Assembly (NCBI GenBank): GCA_903831635.1
Contig: CAIKYN010000404.1
Coordinates: 1-8,738 of the forward strand
DNA from: an uncultured Spartobacteria bacterium
GTDB lineage: Bacteria > Verrucomicrobiota > Verrucomicrobiia > Chthoniobacterales > UBA6821
DNA: 8,738 nt
Direction of reading: 5' to 3'
Shown here: positions 1 to 5,662 of the stretch, one piece after another
Layout: each line of letters opens with the position of its first letter
How positions within the stretch are numbered: position 1 is the first letter of the stretch
Position numbers and translations under genes: made by a program
The notes under the pieces: generated by a model
What the model saw: only the letters and a program-made list of their open reading frames with translations
What the model was told of the DNA's origin: nothing
The model's database searches: none

Positions 1-133
1 TACAGCCACGATTTCGGAGTATTGTTTTCAGCAAGGCTTGATTCCTGAGCGTAAAACCCGTCGTCCTAAAAAGCTCGGTGCATTACCCCCGGTTCAGAGA
101 CCTGACTTCGTGATTCCCAAAACGGGACTCTAG
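1..133 (+). CDS. 3' end of an unrecognised gene (partial)
   Basis: An open frame enters from the left edge (frame beginning at base 2) and stops at TAG 131-133, giving 43 C-terminal residues that end in RPDFVIPKTGL. The tail holds a basic stretch (ERKTRRPKK) followed by a Pro-rich segment. The fragment shows no domain I can name. The phrase ISEYCFQQGLIPE vaguely resembles C-termini of periplasmic substrate-binding proteins, but this is too weak to assign. It lies on the same strand as pyk, about 120 bases upstream. That it is a real gene is inferred from the open frame and from the T-rich terminator-like segment at its end. It could also be a chance open frame. Confidence 0.45.
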   Translation, partial: TATISEYCFQQGLIPERKTRRPKKLGALPPVQRPDFVIPKTGL

Positions 134-155
134 TCCTCCTGAGAAGGTTTTTTTT
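125..155 (+). terminator. Possible Rho-independent terminator after the partial gene
   Basis: A short inverted repeat GGACT/AGTCC (125-129 with 132-136) overlaps the stop codon. It is followed by a 3-bp stem with a GAGA loop (138-147) and then eight consecutive T (148-155). The T-run is convincing but both stems are short, so this is a weak terminator candidate separating the upstream gene from pyk. Confidence 0.3.
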
Positions 156-167
156 AAAATTGCTCCC

Positions 168-204
168 GAAGCGGAGCTTCCCAAGAGAAGTATCCTCTGC
201 TTGG
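168..204 (+). other. Two consecutive hairpins in the pyk leader
   Basis: GAAGC (168-172) pairs with GCTTC (176-180) around a GGA triloop. Directly after it, CCAAG (181-185) pairs with CTTGG (200-204), and three further pairs extend the stem inward past one bulged G (199). If the pyk transcript begins upstream, these lie in its 5' leader about 50 bases before the start codon. No match to a known riboswitch was recognised. A regulatory role is speculative. Confidence 0.3.
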
Positions 205-253
205 CTTGTGTGATCGTTATTTTTGCCACGACACAACTTTCTCACCTCGATTT

Positions 254-1666
254 ATGACCACCTCGCTCCGTAAAACCAAAATCATCTGCACCCTCGGCCC
301 TGCGACTGAGTCTCCGGAGCGTCTCCGCGAGATGATCCTCGCTGGAGCCAATATTTTCCGACTCAACATGAGCCATGCTCAGCATGATTGGGTACGCCAG
401 ATCGTCCCGACCATCCGCGGCATCGCCGCGGAGCTGGATATGCCCGTTGGCATCCTGCTCGACACCCAAGGGCCTGCCGTCCGCACCGGTGATCTCCCCA
501 CGAAGCTCAATCTCAAGGTTGGCGACATCATGGAGTTCACCGTCCGCGGTGTCCGCAGCGAGGAACTCTACTCCGTCAACGTCAACTACGATGGCCTCAT
601 CGACGATATCAACGAAGGGGATGTGGTCCTTGTTGATAACGGTGTCATCCACCTTAAAGTACTCTCGAAGATCAACAGCCGTATCCGCTGCGAGGTTCTC
701 ACCCCCGGCGAACTAGGATCCCGCCGCCATATCAATCTCCCCGGCGTGAAGGTTAACCTCCCTCCCCTCACGGAAAAAGATCTGGCCGACATCGCGGTCG
801 GCACCGAGGTTGGCGTCGATTTCGTTGCCCTCAGCTTCTGCCGTGAGCCATCCGATATCGTCGAGATGCGCAGGGTTCTGGCCCTGCATAACAGCAAGGC
901 CCGCGTCATCGCGAAGATCGAGGATCAGAGTGCCGTCAAGCTGATCACCGAGATCATCAAGGAGACCGATGCCGTCATGATCGCCCGTGGTGATCTTGGT
1001 ATCGAGTGCCCCATGGAGGAACTGCCCATCATCCAGCGCAAGATCCTCAAGACCGCTCTCAAGATCGGCAAGCAGGTCATCGTCGCCACTCATATGCTTG
1101 AGTCGATGATCGAGAATCCTGTTCCGACCCGTGCTGAGGTTACTGATGTCGCCAATGCCGTCTTCGAGCAGGCCGATGCCATTATGCTCAGCGGTGAGAC
1201 CACCGTTGGCAAATATCCTGTCGATTGCGTGAAGGTCCTCGACCGGATCGCCCGTCGCATCGAGCGTAGCGGCAGTGCTCACTTTGCCGAGCAGACTTCC
1301 CTGCTGACGCCACGCCAGAAGACCGCCCACTCCGGAGTCGTCCTAGCCAACTCCTTCGCGAATGCCAGCATCGCCGTCCTGACACGCCACGGCGACATGG
1401 CTGACTACACCAGCCACATCCGTCCCGAACATGCCACCATCTACGCGATCACTCCTTCCGAAGTGACCGCGCGTCATCTCACGCTCAACTGGGGTGTTCT
1501 GCCGATCGTCATGCCCTTTGGCGCGACCCCCGAAGAGTCGGTGAAAAAGGCTGAAGAACTTCTTCTTTCCCGAGGTCTCCTCAATAAAGGTGATCAGCTC
1601 ATCGTCATGAGCGACATCATCGAGGGGGATGAGAAGTTTGATTCCATCCAACTCCGCAAAATTTAA
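254..1666 (+). CDS. pyk: Pyruvate kinase
   Basis: Cytoplasmic glycolytic enzyme converting phosphoenolpyruvate and ADP to pyruvate and ATP. The product is 470 aa from the chosen ATG, normal for bacterial pyruvate kinases. A longer frame opens at 206, but its extra 16 residues (MCDRYFCHDTTFSPRF) precede the family's usual start, and MTTSLRKTKIICTLGPA matches a typical N-terminus. Visible landmarks: the RLNMSHA loop (36-42), start of the B domain near LLDTQGP (68-74), the catalytic segment with Lys221 (IAKIED), the metal-binding ARGDLGIE (244-251), ATHMLESM (278-285), SGETTVGKYP (313-322), and a C-terminal regulatory-type domain from about 345. Two common positions differ: NMSHA where NFSHG is usual, and ATHMLES where ATQMLES is usual. 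Both are conservative, so the enzyme is probably active. No clear Shine-Dalgarno precedes the start. The gene forms the left border of the cassette array and is transcribed toward it. Confidence 0.96.
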   Translation: MTTSLRKTKIICTLGPATESPERLREMILAGANIFRLNMSHAQHDWVRQIVPTIRGIAAELDMPVGILLDTQGPAVRTGDLPTKLNLKVGDIMEFTVRGVRSEELYSVNVNYDGLIDDINEGDVVLVDNGVIHLKVLSKINSRIRCEVLTPGELGSRRHINLPGVKVNLPPLTEKDLADIAVGTEVGVDFVALSFCREPSDIVEMRRVLALHNSKARVIAKIEDQSAVKLITEIIKETDAVMIARGDLGIECPMEELPIIQRKILKTALKIGKQVIVATHMLESMIENPVPTRAEVTDVANAVFEQADAIMLSGETTVGKYPVDCVKVLDRIARRIERSGSAHFAEQTSLLTPRQKTAHSGVVLANSFANASIAVLTRHGDMADYTSHIRPEHATIYAITPSEVTARHLTLNWGVLPIVMPFGATPEESVKKAEELLLSRGLLNKGDQLIVMSDIIEGDEKFDSIQLRKI

Positions 1667-1698
1667 GTTTTTGCGGCTTGGGATACTGGCGGATAGCA

Positions 1699-1796
1699 GC
1701 GTTCTTGCTCGCTTGCAACGCCGAGTGCTGGGAAGCACGGAGTAGCCTATGCGAAGCATAGCCCCGAAAGGGGTGAGGCCTTCGGGAGAAGGCGAG
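1699..1796. other. Cluster of five short hairpins, several with GNRA-type loops
   Basis: Within 98 bases five inverted repeats follow one another: GCGTT/AACGC (1699-1703 with 1717-1721), GTGCT-GGGA-AGCAC (1725-1738), CTATGC-GAA-GCATAG (1747-1761), CCCC-GAAA-GGGG (1762-1773) and GCCTTC-GGGA-GAAGGC (1778-1793). Three loops fit the GNRA pattern. Most stems are followed by an NGAG or GAG spacer. No T-run follows, so this is not a classic terminator for pyk. It lies between the pyk stop codon and the distal end of the cassette array. It may be an intergenic palindromic repeat, a structured RNA or an mRNA 3'-end structure. The base pairing is seen directly; the role is unknown. Confidence 0.55.
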
Positions 1797-1874
1797 GCAA
1801 TGGCACTATAAAAACAAGCAGAGCTCTCACGCCTTGCTCTCCATCCGATCTTCCAAGCCGTGACAGAAAAGCCT

Positions 1875-1964
1875 GCCTAACGGCTTGAACTGAGCGACAC
1901 CATGCTCGGTACACCCATGCAAATCGGCAGACCTAATGGTGTTCGCTCCAGTGATTGGTTAGGC
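1875..1964 (-). repeat. attC site 1 (90 bp class)
   Basis: Boxes GCCTAAC (1875-1881) and GTTAGGC (1958-1964) fit the attC cores exactly. The inner stem GAGCGACACCAT pairs with ATGGTGTTCGCTC, leaving one bulged T on the right arm. This is the last (distal) site of the array. It belongs to the cassette carrying the Imm53-like gene, whose TAA stop (1959-1961) lies inside the core box. Confidence 0.93.
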
Positions 1965-2273
1965 GGTTTCATGAGAATGGATTTCATGCTGTTTGACCCA
2001 ATCTAAAAATACTCCAAGGATGCTCTCAAGCTTTAGCGAATCACCGGCTCCCTTGAAAATCTTGTCTTCCACCTTGCAGTCTAGCCAGTCGGTATCTGAT
2101 CTATGCTCAGCCTGAGGGGTAAATTCTATCTGCTCCAACTCGGTGCCGATCAAATCAATCTTGACCCACCACCCCGGATTATCGAGGGAGTCAATCTTAA
2201 CGCCATAAGAGTGCTCCCATTCTCCATTGCAGTGAGCCGCATACCAATTCTGAAGTTCTGCTAGTCTAGTCAT
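1959..2273 (-). CDS. Imm53-family immunity protein (cassette 1)
   Basis: A 104-aa soluble acidic protein. The N-terminus (LAELQNWYAAHCNGEWEHSY, about residues 4-23) followed by GVKIDSLDNPGWWVKIDL and later WLDCKVEDKIFKGAGD (63-78) matches my memory of the Imm53 family. These are small proteins found beside polymorphic-toxin genes and thought to neutralise the toxin in the cytoplasm. Length and motif order fit the whole family, so the gene looks intact. The TAA stop is provided by the attC core. The ATG is about 14 bases after the preceding core box, with no Shine-Dalgarno. No toxin gene lies next to it, so it is an orphan immunity gene carried as a cassette. The function is inferred from the family and not shown here. 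Confidence 0.8.
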   Translation of the reverse strand: MTRLAELQNWYAAHCNGEWEHSYGVKIDSLDNPGWWVKIDLIGTELEQIEFTPQAEHRSDTDWLDCKVEDKIFKGAGDSLKLESILGVFLDWVKQHEIHSHETA

Positions 2274-2286
2274 GGTGAGTTTATTC

Positions 2287-2344
2287 GCCTAACGTAAAAT
2301 ATCAGCGACGACCGAAGGGCGTTCGCGGCATCGACTGGTTAGGC
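2287..2344 (-). repeat. attC site 2 (58 bp class)
   Basis: Boxes GCCTAAC (2287-2293) and GTTAGGC (2338-2344) are both perfect. The inner arms GCGACGACC and GGCGTTCGC pair around GAAG with small bulges. The stop codon of the upstream cassette ORF (2339-2341) lies in the right-hand box. Confidence 0.92.
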
Positions 2345-2611
2345 ATTCCGTCCCTTGTTGATTCTTTTAGTTCGTCGGTCTTGAAGAAAATCTCGGAATG
2401 TGCCAATGAGCACACAGCCGGAAGAAAGACTGATGGCAACCAACATTAGAATCGCTGACGCACGGAAGACTGGGCCTCTGGCTCTAGTGTCAAGATAGAA
2501 GCCGAGACTTAGTGCGCCGTCGTGAATGAGATGGCTGAGCAGCCAGAAAAAAAGCGCAGTAGAAGCGCAGAAAACTGCAAGTAGGATGAGGGTGTCGGTG
2601 AGCCTTGGCAT
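2339..2611 (-). CDS. Small two-helix membrane protein (cassette 2)
   Basis: A 90-aa protein not recognised by family. Two hydrophobic segments (about 7-29 and 50-72) are predicted to cross the membrane, separated by a loop containing DTRARGP. The C-terminus is basic (RDFLQDRRTKRINKGR, 73-88), which by the positive-inside rule would place it in the cytoplasm. The TAA stop is inside attC site 2. The ATG (2609-2611) sits in or against the decayed core of attC site 3, so the gene has almost no leader of its own and may now depend on transcription through cassette 3. No Shine-Dalgarno is seen. A conserved length among relatives would be needed to settle the start. Confidence 0.65.
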   Translation of the reverse strand: MPRLTDTLILLAVFCASTALFFWLLSHLIHDGALSLGFYLDTRARGPVFRASAILMLVAISLSSGCVLIGTFRDFLQDRRTKRINKGRNA

Positions 2612-2728
2612 AGGTTAAAGCTACGCCCGGGATTGCGAGAATGCATCTAATCTCAATTGGATTGGAAATGCTTTGATCACAGGATACACGCAGCAGAATC
2701 TTAAGTAGAGCGCCGCGGCTTGTTAGTC
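2609..2728 (-). repeat. Decayed attC site 3
   Basis: The right edge GTTAGTC (2722-2728) is a near-core box preceded by GCGGCTT, as in other sites. The left edge retains TTAAAGCTACGCCC, which resembles the TAAAAGCTCAGCGACGC arm of site 5. The left core (about CATAGGT, 2609-2615) no longer fits the consensus, and the interior has no good stem. I read this as an attC eroded by substitutions and indels. The call rests on position between two cassettes and on partial similarity. Confidence 0.4.
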
Positions 2729-3112
2729 TTCTTTTTCTGAGTTCTTTTCCTCTAGGCGAAGATCCATCTGTTCCCAAGCACGTTCTTTGAAATCCTCCCA
2801 CCATTCTTGCATATCTTGTGCCCTTATAATCCACCATGATTGCGCAGCAACTTCGCTTGATGTCCAAATCATGGAATTCTCACGATATATGTATTTATGC
2901 GAATTCCATCCATTATTTGGGCGGAGTCTCATCAATACTTCACCTTCACACGTGTCTATGTACTCCAGGGCAATGGGGGCAATGCCAGATTTAAATTCTG
3001 GAACAACTGCAGAGGCTAGTATCCTACCGACCTCCGGAACGATCTCCATGTACTCTTCTTTGTCAGGAAACCTTGGCGACCTTCTTAGCAGGTATTCTCG
3101 CTTTAGAGCCAT
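2723..3112 (-). CDS. Unrecognised Trp-rich soluble protein (cassette 3)
   Basis: A 129-aa protein from ATG 3110-3112. A longer frame opens with TTG at 3151, but that would start inside the attC hairpin, so the ATG is preferred. No domain is recognised. It carries seven tryptophans, several paired (QSWWII 91-96, QEWWEDF 102-108). A probable beta-rich middle (IALEYIDTCEGEVLMRLRP, 47-65) leads into a strongly charged, helical C-terminus rich in Glu and Lys. There is no signal peptide or membrane segment, so it is probably cytoplasmic. TAA is supplied by the near-core box of attC site 3. Context gives no functional hint beyond cassette membership. Confidence 0.65.
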   Translation of the reverse strand: MALKREYLLRRSPRFPDKEEYMEIVPEVGRILASAVVPEFKSGIAPIALEYIDTCEGEVLMRLRPNNGWNSHKYIYRENSMIWTSSEVAAQSWWIIRAQDMQEWWEDFKERAWEQMDLRLEEKNSEKED

Positions 3113-3121
3113 AATTCTTAA

Positions 3122-3180
3122 GACTAATGGAAAAAAATCAGCGACGACCAAAGGGTGTTCGCTGCAGCGGTTTGTTAGGC
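3122..3180 (-). repeat. attC site 4 (59 bp class, left core mutated)
   Basis: The right box GTTAGGC (3174-3180) is perfect. The left box reads GACTAAT (3122-3128) in place of RYYYAAC, so on the minus strand the recombining GTT has become ATT. The inner arms GCGACGACC and GGTGTTCGC still pair. Recombination at this site may be impaired. Confidence 0.85.
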
Positions 3181-3642
3181 GACACGGTTATTGCGCTTGC
3201 TAATAACATAAGATCCATAGAATGCACAGATACTCGCGATAAGCAGTACTAAGAATGAAATGCTGTGAAGACATATAAGTGGGCTGTGAAGATGCCACCA
3301 CCCTGTTGCGGCGGCGGACAAAGAGCCGTCCCCGAACATAGGACTAAAAAACATACCGAGGTTTGCAAAGAAACTCCGCCAAATGATGAAAAGACATAAT
3401 GCTCCCACAGCTAGCCCACGGAATGGCGTCTGACGAGTGTAGAGCAGCACGGATGCTCCGATGCTGATGACTACGATAACGCCGGTCTCAATGGTGCTGG
3501 TAACCCGATAACTGACGGCAAAGCTGGCGCTCGTCGGATCAGGTGCTGGAACAAATAGAAGAAACCACGCTTGCTGAATAACTCGCCCAATGCAAAACAG
3601 CATGCACAACGCCGTCGCCAGTTTTAGATGTCGATTTCTCAT
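3175..3642 (-). CDS. Four-helix membrane protein (cassette 4)
   Basis: 155 aa from ATG 3640-3642. An open frame extends upstream to 3960, but that extension runs through attC site 5 and antisense of the next cassette, and has none of the character of a protein. Four hydrophobic segments are visible (about 8-30, 50-68, 75-100, 123-147). The basic start MRNRHLK and basic end SKRNNR suggest both termini are cytoplasmic. A hydrophilic loop with PAPDPTS (32-38) lies between helices 1 and 2, and one with GDGSLSAAATGWWH (104-117) between 3 and 4. The family is not recognised. The TAA stop lies in the right box of attC site 4. It is the largest product of the array. Confidence 0.65.
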   Translation of the reverse strand: MRNRHLKLATALCMLFCIGRVIQQAWFLLFVPAPDPTSASFAVSYRVTSTIETGVIVVISIGASVLLYTRQTPFRGLAVGALCLFIIWRSFFANLGMFFSPMFGDGSLSAAATGWWHLHSPLICLHSISFLVLLIASICAFYGSYVISKRNNRVA

Positions 3643-3656
3643 GGATGCTCTGTGAC

Positions 3657-3710
3657 GCCTAACGTAAAAGCTCAGCGACGCGGATAGTTCGCTGCAGCGC
3701 TTGGTTAGGT
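3657..3710 (-). repeat. attC site 5 (54 bp class)
   Basis: Boxes GCCTAAC (3657-3663) and GTTAGGT (3704-3710) fit the core consensus. The outer arms GTAAAAGCTCAGCG and CGCTGCAGCGCTTG resemble those of the other short sites. This is the shortest site in the array. Confidence 0.9.
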
Positions 3711-3719
3711 GACATAAAA

Positions 3720-3992
3720 CTAGTGGGCGAAGGCAAAAATACAGACAATCCCTAGTGATGGCACGGCGAGTAGCAGTGCCAAAATAGCAAGTGCTGATCT
3801 GATACCACACACTGCTAATGAAGTAGCGAGCGCATAAACGATGACAAAAAAATAGATCGAACTCCACCATGCCCCTGTTCTCGCTGTAAAACACATGACA
3901 AACCATTGCCAACTCAGCCCTGTGAGAATCATTGAGATGGCGGCAAGTCTGACTGACCAAGATCGTGTTGAAGTTTCAGAGAAAACAAGCAT
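3720..3992 (-). CDS. Three-helix small membrane protein (cassette 5)
   Basis: 90 aa from ATG 3990-3992. A TTG nine bases further upstream would add MIQ and cannot be excluded. Three hydrophobic segments are visible (about 16-35, 43-63, 67-88), the last rich in Leu, Ala and Ile and reaching the C-terminus (FAFAH). Several aromatic residues flank the first loop (SWQWF, AWWSSIYFF). The family is not recognised. The TAG stop lies ten bases before the attC, so this is a case where the core does not supply the stop. The gene has only a short leader after attC site 6 and no Shine-Dalgarno. Confidence 0.6.
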   Translation of the reverse strand: MLVFSETSTRSWSVRLAAISMILTGLSWQWFVMCFTARTGAWWSSIYFFVIVYALATSLAVCGIRSALAILALLLAVPSLGIVCIFAFAH

Positions 3993-4016
3993 TTGTATCA
4001 AAATGGGTATTGAGTC

Positions 4017-4106
4017 ACCTAACGTCCGAACTGAGCGACACCATGCACGCTGTACCCATGCAAACCGGACGGTCCCAATGGTGTTCGCTCCAGTGATTGG
4101 TTAGCC
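4017..4106 (-). repeat. attC site 6 (90 bp class)
   Basis: The left box is ACCTAAC (4017-4023) and the right box GTTAGCC (4100-4106), one base off GTTRRRY. The inner stem GAGCGACACCAT/ATGGTGTTCGCTC with the bulged T is the same as in site 1. Confidence 0.92.
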
Positions 4107-4116
4107 CCTGCGCTCA

Positions 4117-4446
4117 TTAGTGTAGAAGAAATAAGAGTGGAATCAGCATCGCAGATATGCCGCAACCAGCTACGGAAAGAATAATACCCCATCTGTAGAG
4201 CCATAAATGAGAAGAAGGTATCCCTGATGGGCCAAGAGTGAAAAACTGTCTCTGGCGATAGAGAGGAAGTTTCGAGATGAAAAGGAAAGTGGCTCCGAAT
4301 AATGCAACTGAAAGGGAAATAATAATGATCGTAGAGGTATGCTCCAATAACGCGGATGTGGACAGAGTAATGAAGATGATAGGTATCCCTGAAAGGATGA
4401 ATATATCCGTCGGAAAATTCCTCAACGATATATGACCGGGTTTCAT
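4117..4446 (-). CDS. Three-helix small membrane protein (cassette 6)
   Basis: 109 aa from ATG 4444-4446. The frame is also open upstream to an ATG at 4506, but those 20 residues (MAGLHGEPVHGVAQFQKLAL) are a read-through of attC site 7 and are rejected as native sequence. Three hydrophobic segments are visible (about 13-34, 38-59, 84-108). The loop after helix 2 is basic and aromatic (LPLYRQRQFFTLGPSG, 60-75), so it is probably cytoplasmic. The C-terminus ends abruptly in a hydrophobic run (PLLFLLH). The family is not recognised. The stop TAA (4117-4119) is just outside attC site 6. Confidence 0.62.
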   Translation of the reverse strand: MKPGHISLRNFPTDIFILSGIPIIFITLSTSALLEHTSTIIIISLSVALFGATFLFISKLPLYRQRQFFTLGPSGIPSSHLWLYRWGIILSVAGCGISAMLIPLLFLLH

Positions 4447-4449
4447 GAG

Positions 4450-4539
4450 GGCTAACTTCTGAAACTGCGCGACTCCATGTACGGGCTCCCCGTGCAAACC
4501 GGCCAACCTAATGGTGGTCGCTTCAGTAATTGGTTAGGT
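4450..4539 (-). repeat. attC site 7 (90 bp class)
   Basis: The left box is GGCTAAC (4450-4456, one base off) and the right box GTTAGGT (4533-4539). The inner arms are diverged from site 1 (GCGCGACTCCAT against ATGGTGGTCGCTT), but length and spacing are kept exactly. Confidence 0.88.
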
Positions 4540-4878
4540 GTTTTCGTCTCCATTGGAATTGATTTTTGCTTCTGCTCGCAATTCTCCACATGCCCAGCAT
4601 AAATCAAAACTACCGGGAATCCACTCGGCACATTTGGGGCAATTCCAATCAGGTAATTGCGATGTTGGAGCGTAGTAAATATCTCCGAGTATACCCATGG
4701 CACTCTCATAGTCTTCATCGTTAACAACACAAAGGGTTGGAAAAAATAGGGGTGAAGGAATATCTGTAATGTTGTTTCCGTATTCATTGCGAATGTAGCT
4801 CTGAATGCCAGCCTCATCCAGAACAGACTTGTAATATCCTACTCTTGCGTGATCTTGGTTAACGAATACCTCTTTCAT
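4534..4878 (-). CDS. DUF2007-like domain with C-terminal zinc ribbon (cassette 7)
   Basis: 114 aa. Residues 1-70 (MKEVFVNQDHARVGYYKSVL, then GIQSYIRNEYG and LCVVNDEDYESAMGIL) have the strand-helix pattern and the aGI.s.irNe / l.V...D...A motifs of the DUF2007 family, described as putative prokaryotic signal-transducing proteins. A zinc-ribbon motif follows: Cys80-x2-Cys83 (CPKC) and Cys94-x2-Cys97 (CWAC), spaced by ten residues, probably binding one Zn ion. DUF2007 proteins often carry such ribbons, so the fusion is normal. It is cytoplasmic, with no membrane segments. The TAA stop is inside attC site 7. The exact role of the family is unknown to me; the name is by motif recognition only. Confidence 0.78.
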   Translation of the reverse strand: MKEVFVNQDHARVGYYKSVLDEAGIQSYIRNEYGNNITDIPSPLFFPTLCVVNDEDYESAMGILGDIYYAPTSQLPDWNCPKCAEWIPGSFDLCWACGELRAEAKINSNGDENT

Positions 4879-4909
4879 AGTGATGTTATTTTGAGAATGG
4901 CATGGAATA

Positions 4910-4999
4910 ACCTAACGGCTTGAACTGAGCGACGCGTATGATGGTGGTCGCATACAAGAATGCCCCACGCTCAGCGTTCGCTACAGTGATTGGTTAGGT
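4910..4999 (-). repeat. attC site 8 (90 bp, divergent interior)
   Basis: Boxes ACCTAAC (4910-4916) and GTTAGGT (4993-4999). The left arm CGGCTTGAACTGAGCGAC is identical to that of site 1, but the central part differs. The stem becomes AGCGACGC/GCGTTCGCT, still with one bulged T, and an apical GTATG/CATAC hairpin is added. Total length remains 90. Confidence 0.9.
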
Positions 5000-5009
5000 G
5001 TGAAGGCAA

Positions 5010-5294
5010 TCATCTGGTCACATAATAGACTAGAGCTGGCATACCCACTAAAAATACCCATCCCATGACTGTAACCATGATCGGTGGTATCTCAGCGTCA
5101 ACATTGCCACCTCGTCCAACATAGCCCGTAAAAGAGCCTATTTCTTCGGGAAACCAAATAAGTGCCAGCGGAATCAATAAAATAAGGCAAGTCTTGGCAA
5201 CCCCAAATGTCATTCCGTGCGCCTGAAAAATCATGGTCATAGTGTAAGCCGCAGCAATCAGTAGACTCAGGAGTTTTCGTATAGTGATTTGCAT
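5010..5294 (-). CDS. Small membrane protein with WFPEEIGSFTGY motif (cassette 8)
   Basis: 94 aa from ATG 5292-5294. A TTG at 5306 would add MNAC and is less likely. Hydrophobic segments lie at about 6-24, 32-48 and 70-92. Between the second and third is a distinctive hydrophilic stretch, WFPEEIGSFTGYVGRGG (47-63), with paired Glu and a Gly-rich end. This looks like a conserved functional loop, and I have a general memory of similar short hypothetical proteins, but I cannot name the family or function. The stop is TGA, outside attC site 8. A TATATT stretch lies 11 bases before the ATG, immediately after the attC box; whether it acts as a -10 element is unknown. Confidence 0.65.
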   Translation of the reverse strand: MQITIRKLLSLLIAAAYTMTMIFQAHGMTFGVAKTCLILLIPLALIWFPEEIGSFTGYVGRGGNVDAEIPPIMVTVMGWVFLVGMPALVYYVTR

Positions 5295-5309
5295 ACAGGC
5301 GTTCAATAT

Positions 5310-5366
5310 AACTAACGTATAAGATCAGCGACGACCGTAGGGCGTTCGCTCGAATGATTTTAATTC
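5310..5366 (-). repeat. attC site 9 (short class, right core lost)
   Basis: The left box AACTAAC (5310-5316) keeps the AAC. The inner arms GCGACGACC (5328-5336) and GGCGTTCGC (5341-5349) match site 2 closely. The expected right box GTTAGGY is replaced by a TTTTAATTC stretch (about 5358-5366), so the R''-type core has decayed. The right boundary is approximate. Confidence 0.75.
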
Positions 5367-5386
5367 CATTCTAAATTACCTTTGCT

Positions 5387-5659
5387 TTATTGTGCTGCAT
5401 AAAAAGAATATATACACTTAATGGCAAGTCCTATAATGCATAATGATAGTATGCCAATTATTCCACTAAAGTTGGAGTTTGGTTTTATAATTCCCGTTAT
5501 TACTCCTGTGGGTCGCGTTAAATAGTTCCATTGAGGTTTGTATCTGCCAAGGGTTACTAAAAAAAGAACCATCTCGCCTATCCATATAATCGGGGTTCCA
5601 AAAAGTAACCGTATTATAATTAAGGCAATTATTGCCAAGAGTGTATACAGGATGTCCAT
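5387..5659 (-). CDS. A+T-rich small membrane protein (cassette 9)
   Basis: 90 aa from ATG 5657-5659. The frame is open upstream to 5710, but the extra 17 residues (MHGITVHGVAHLHLLGD) are attC site 10 read in the same frame as that seen before cassette 6. Hydrophobic segments lie at about 3-19, 22-38 and 63-87, very rich in Ile (IIALIIIRLL, SGIIGILSLCIIGLAI). A polar loop RYKPQWNYLTRPTG (39-52) separates helices 2 and 3. The family is not recognised. The DNA here is clearly more A+T-rich than neighbouring cassettes, with many A- or T-ending codons. This points to a different source genome for this cassette. The stop TAA lies outside the decayed attC site 9. Confidence 0.6.
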   Translation of the reverse strand: MDILYTLLAIIALIIIRLLFGTPIIWIGEMVLFLVTLGRYKPQWNYLTRPTGVITGIIKPNSNFSGIIGILSLCIIGLAIKCIYSFYAAQ

Positions 5660-5662
5660 ATC

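Noticed and set aside
713..1330. A 205-codon minus-strand open frame opposite pyk
   Set aside because: It lies entirely within the well-supported pyruvate kinase gene and is composed of Asp/Leu/Gly-rich shadow sequence.
2490..2867. A 125-codon minus-strand frame overlapping cassettes 2 and 3
   Set aside because: It crosses a decayed attC and overlaps two better-supported cassette ORFs in a different frame, with no protein-like pattern.
3643..3960. N-terminal extension of the cassette 4 membrane protein
   Set aside because: It runs through attC site 5 and another reading frame of cassette 5. The ATG at 3640-3642 gives a proper start just inside the cassette.
4019..4204. A 61-codon minus-strand frame across attC site 6
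   Set aside because: Much of it is attC read-through (VHGVAQFGR), and it begins inside cassette 6 in the wrong frame.
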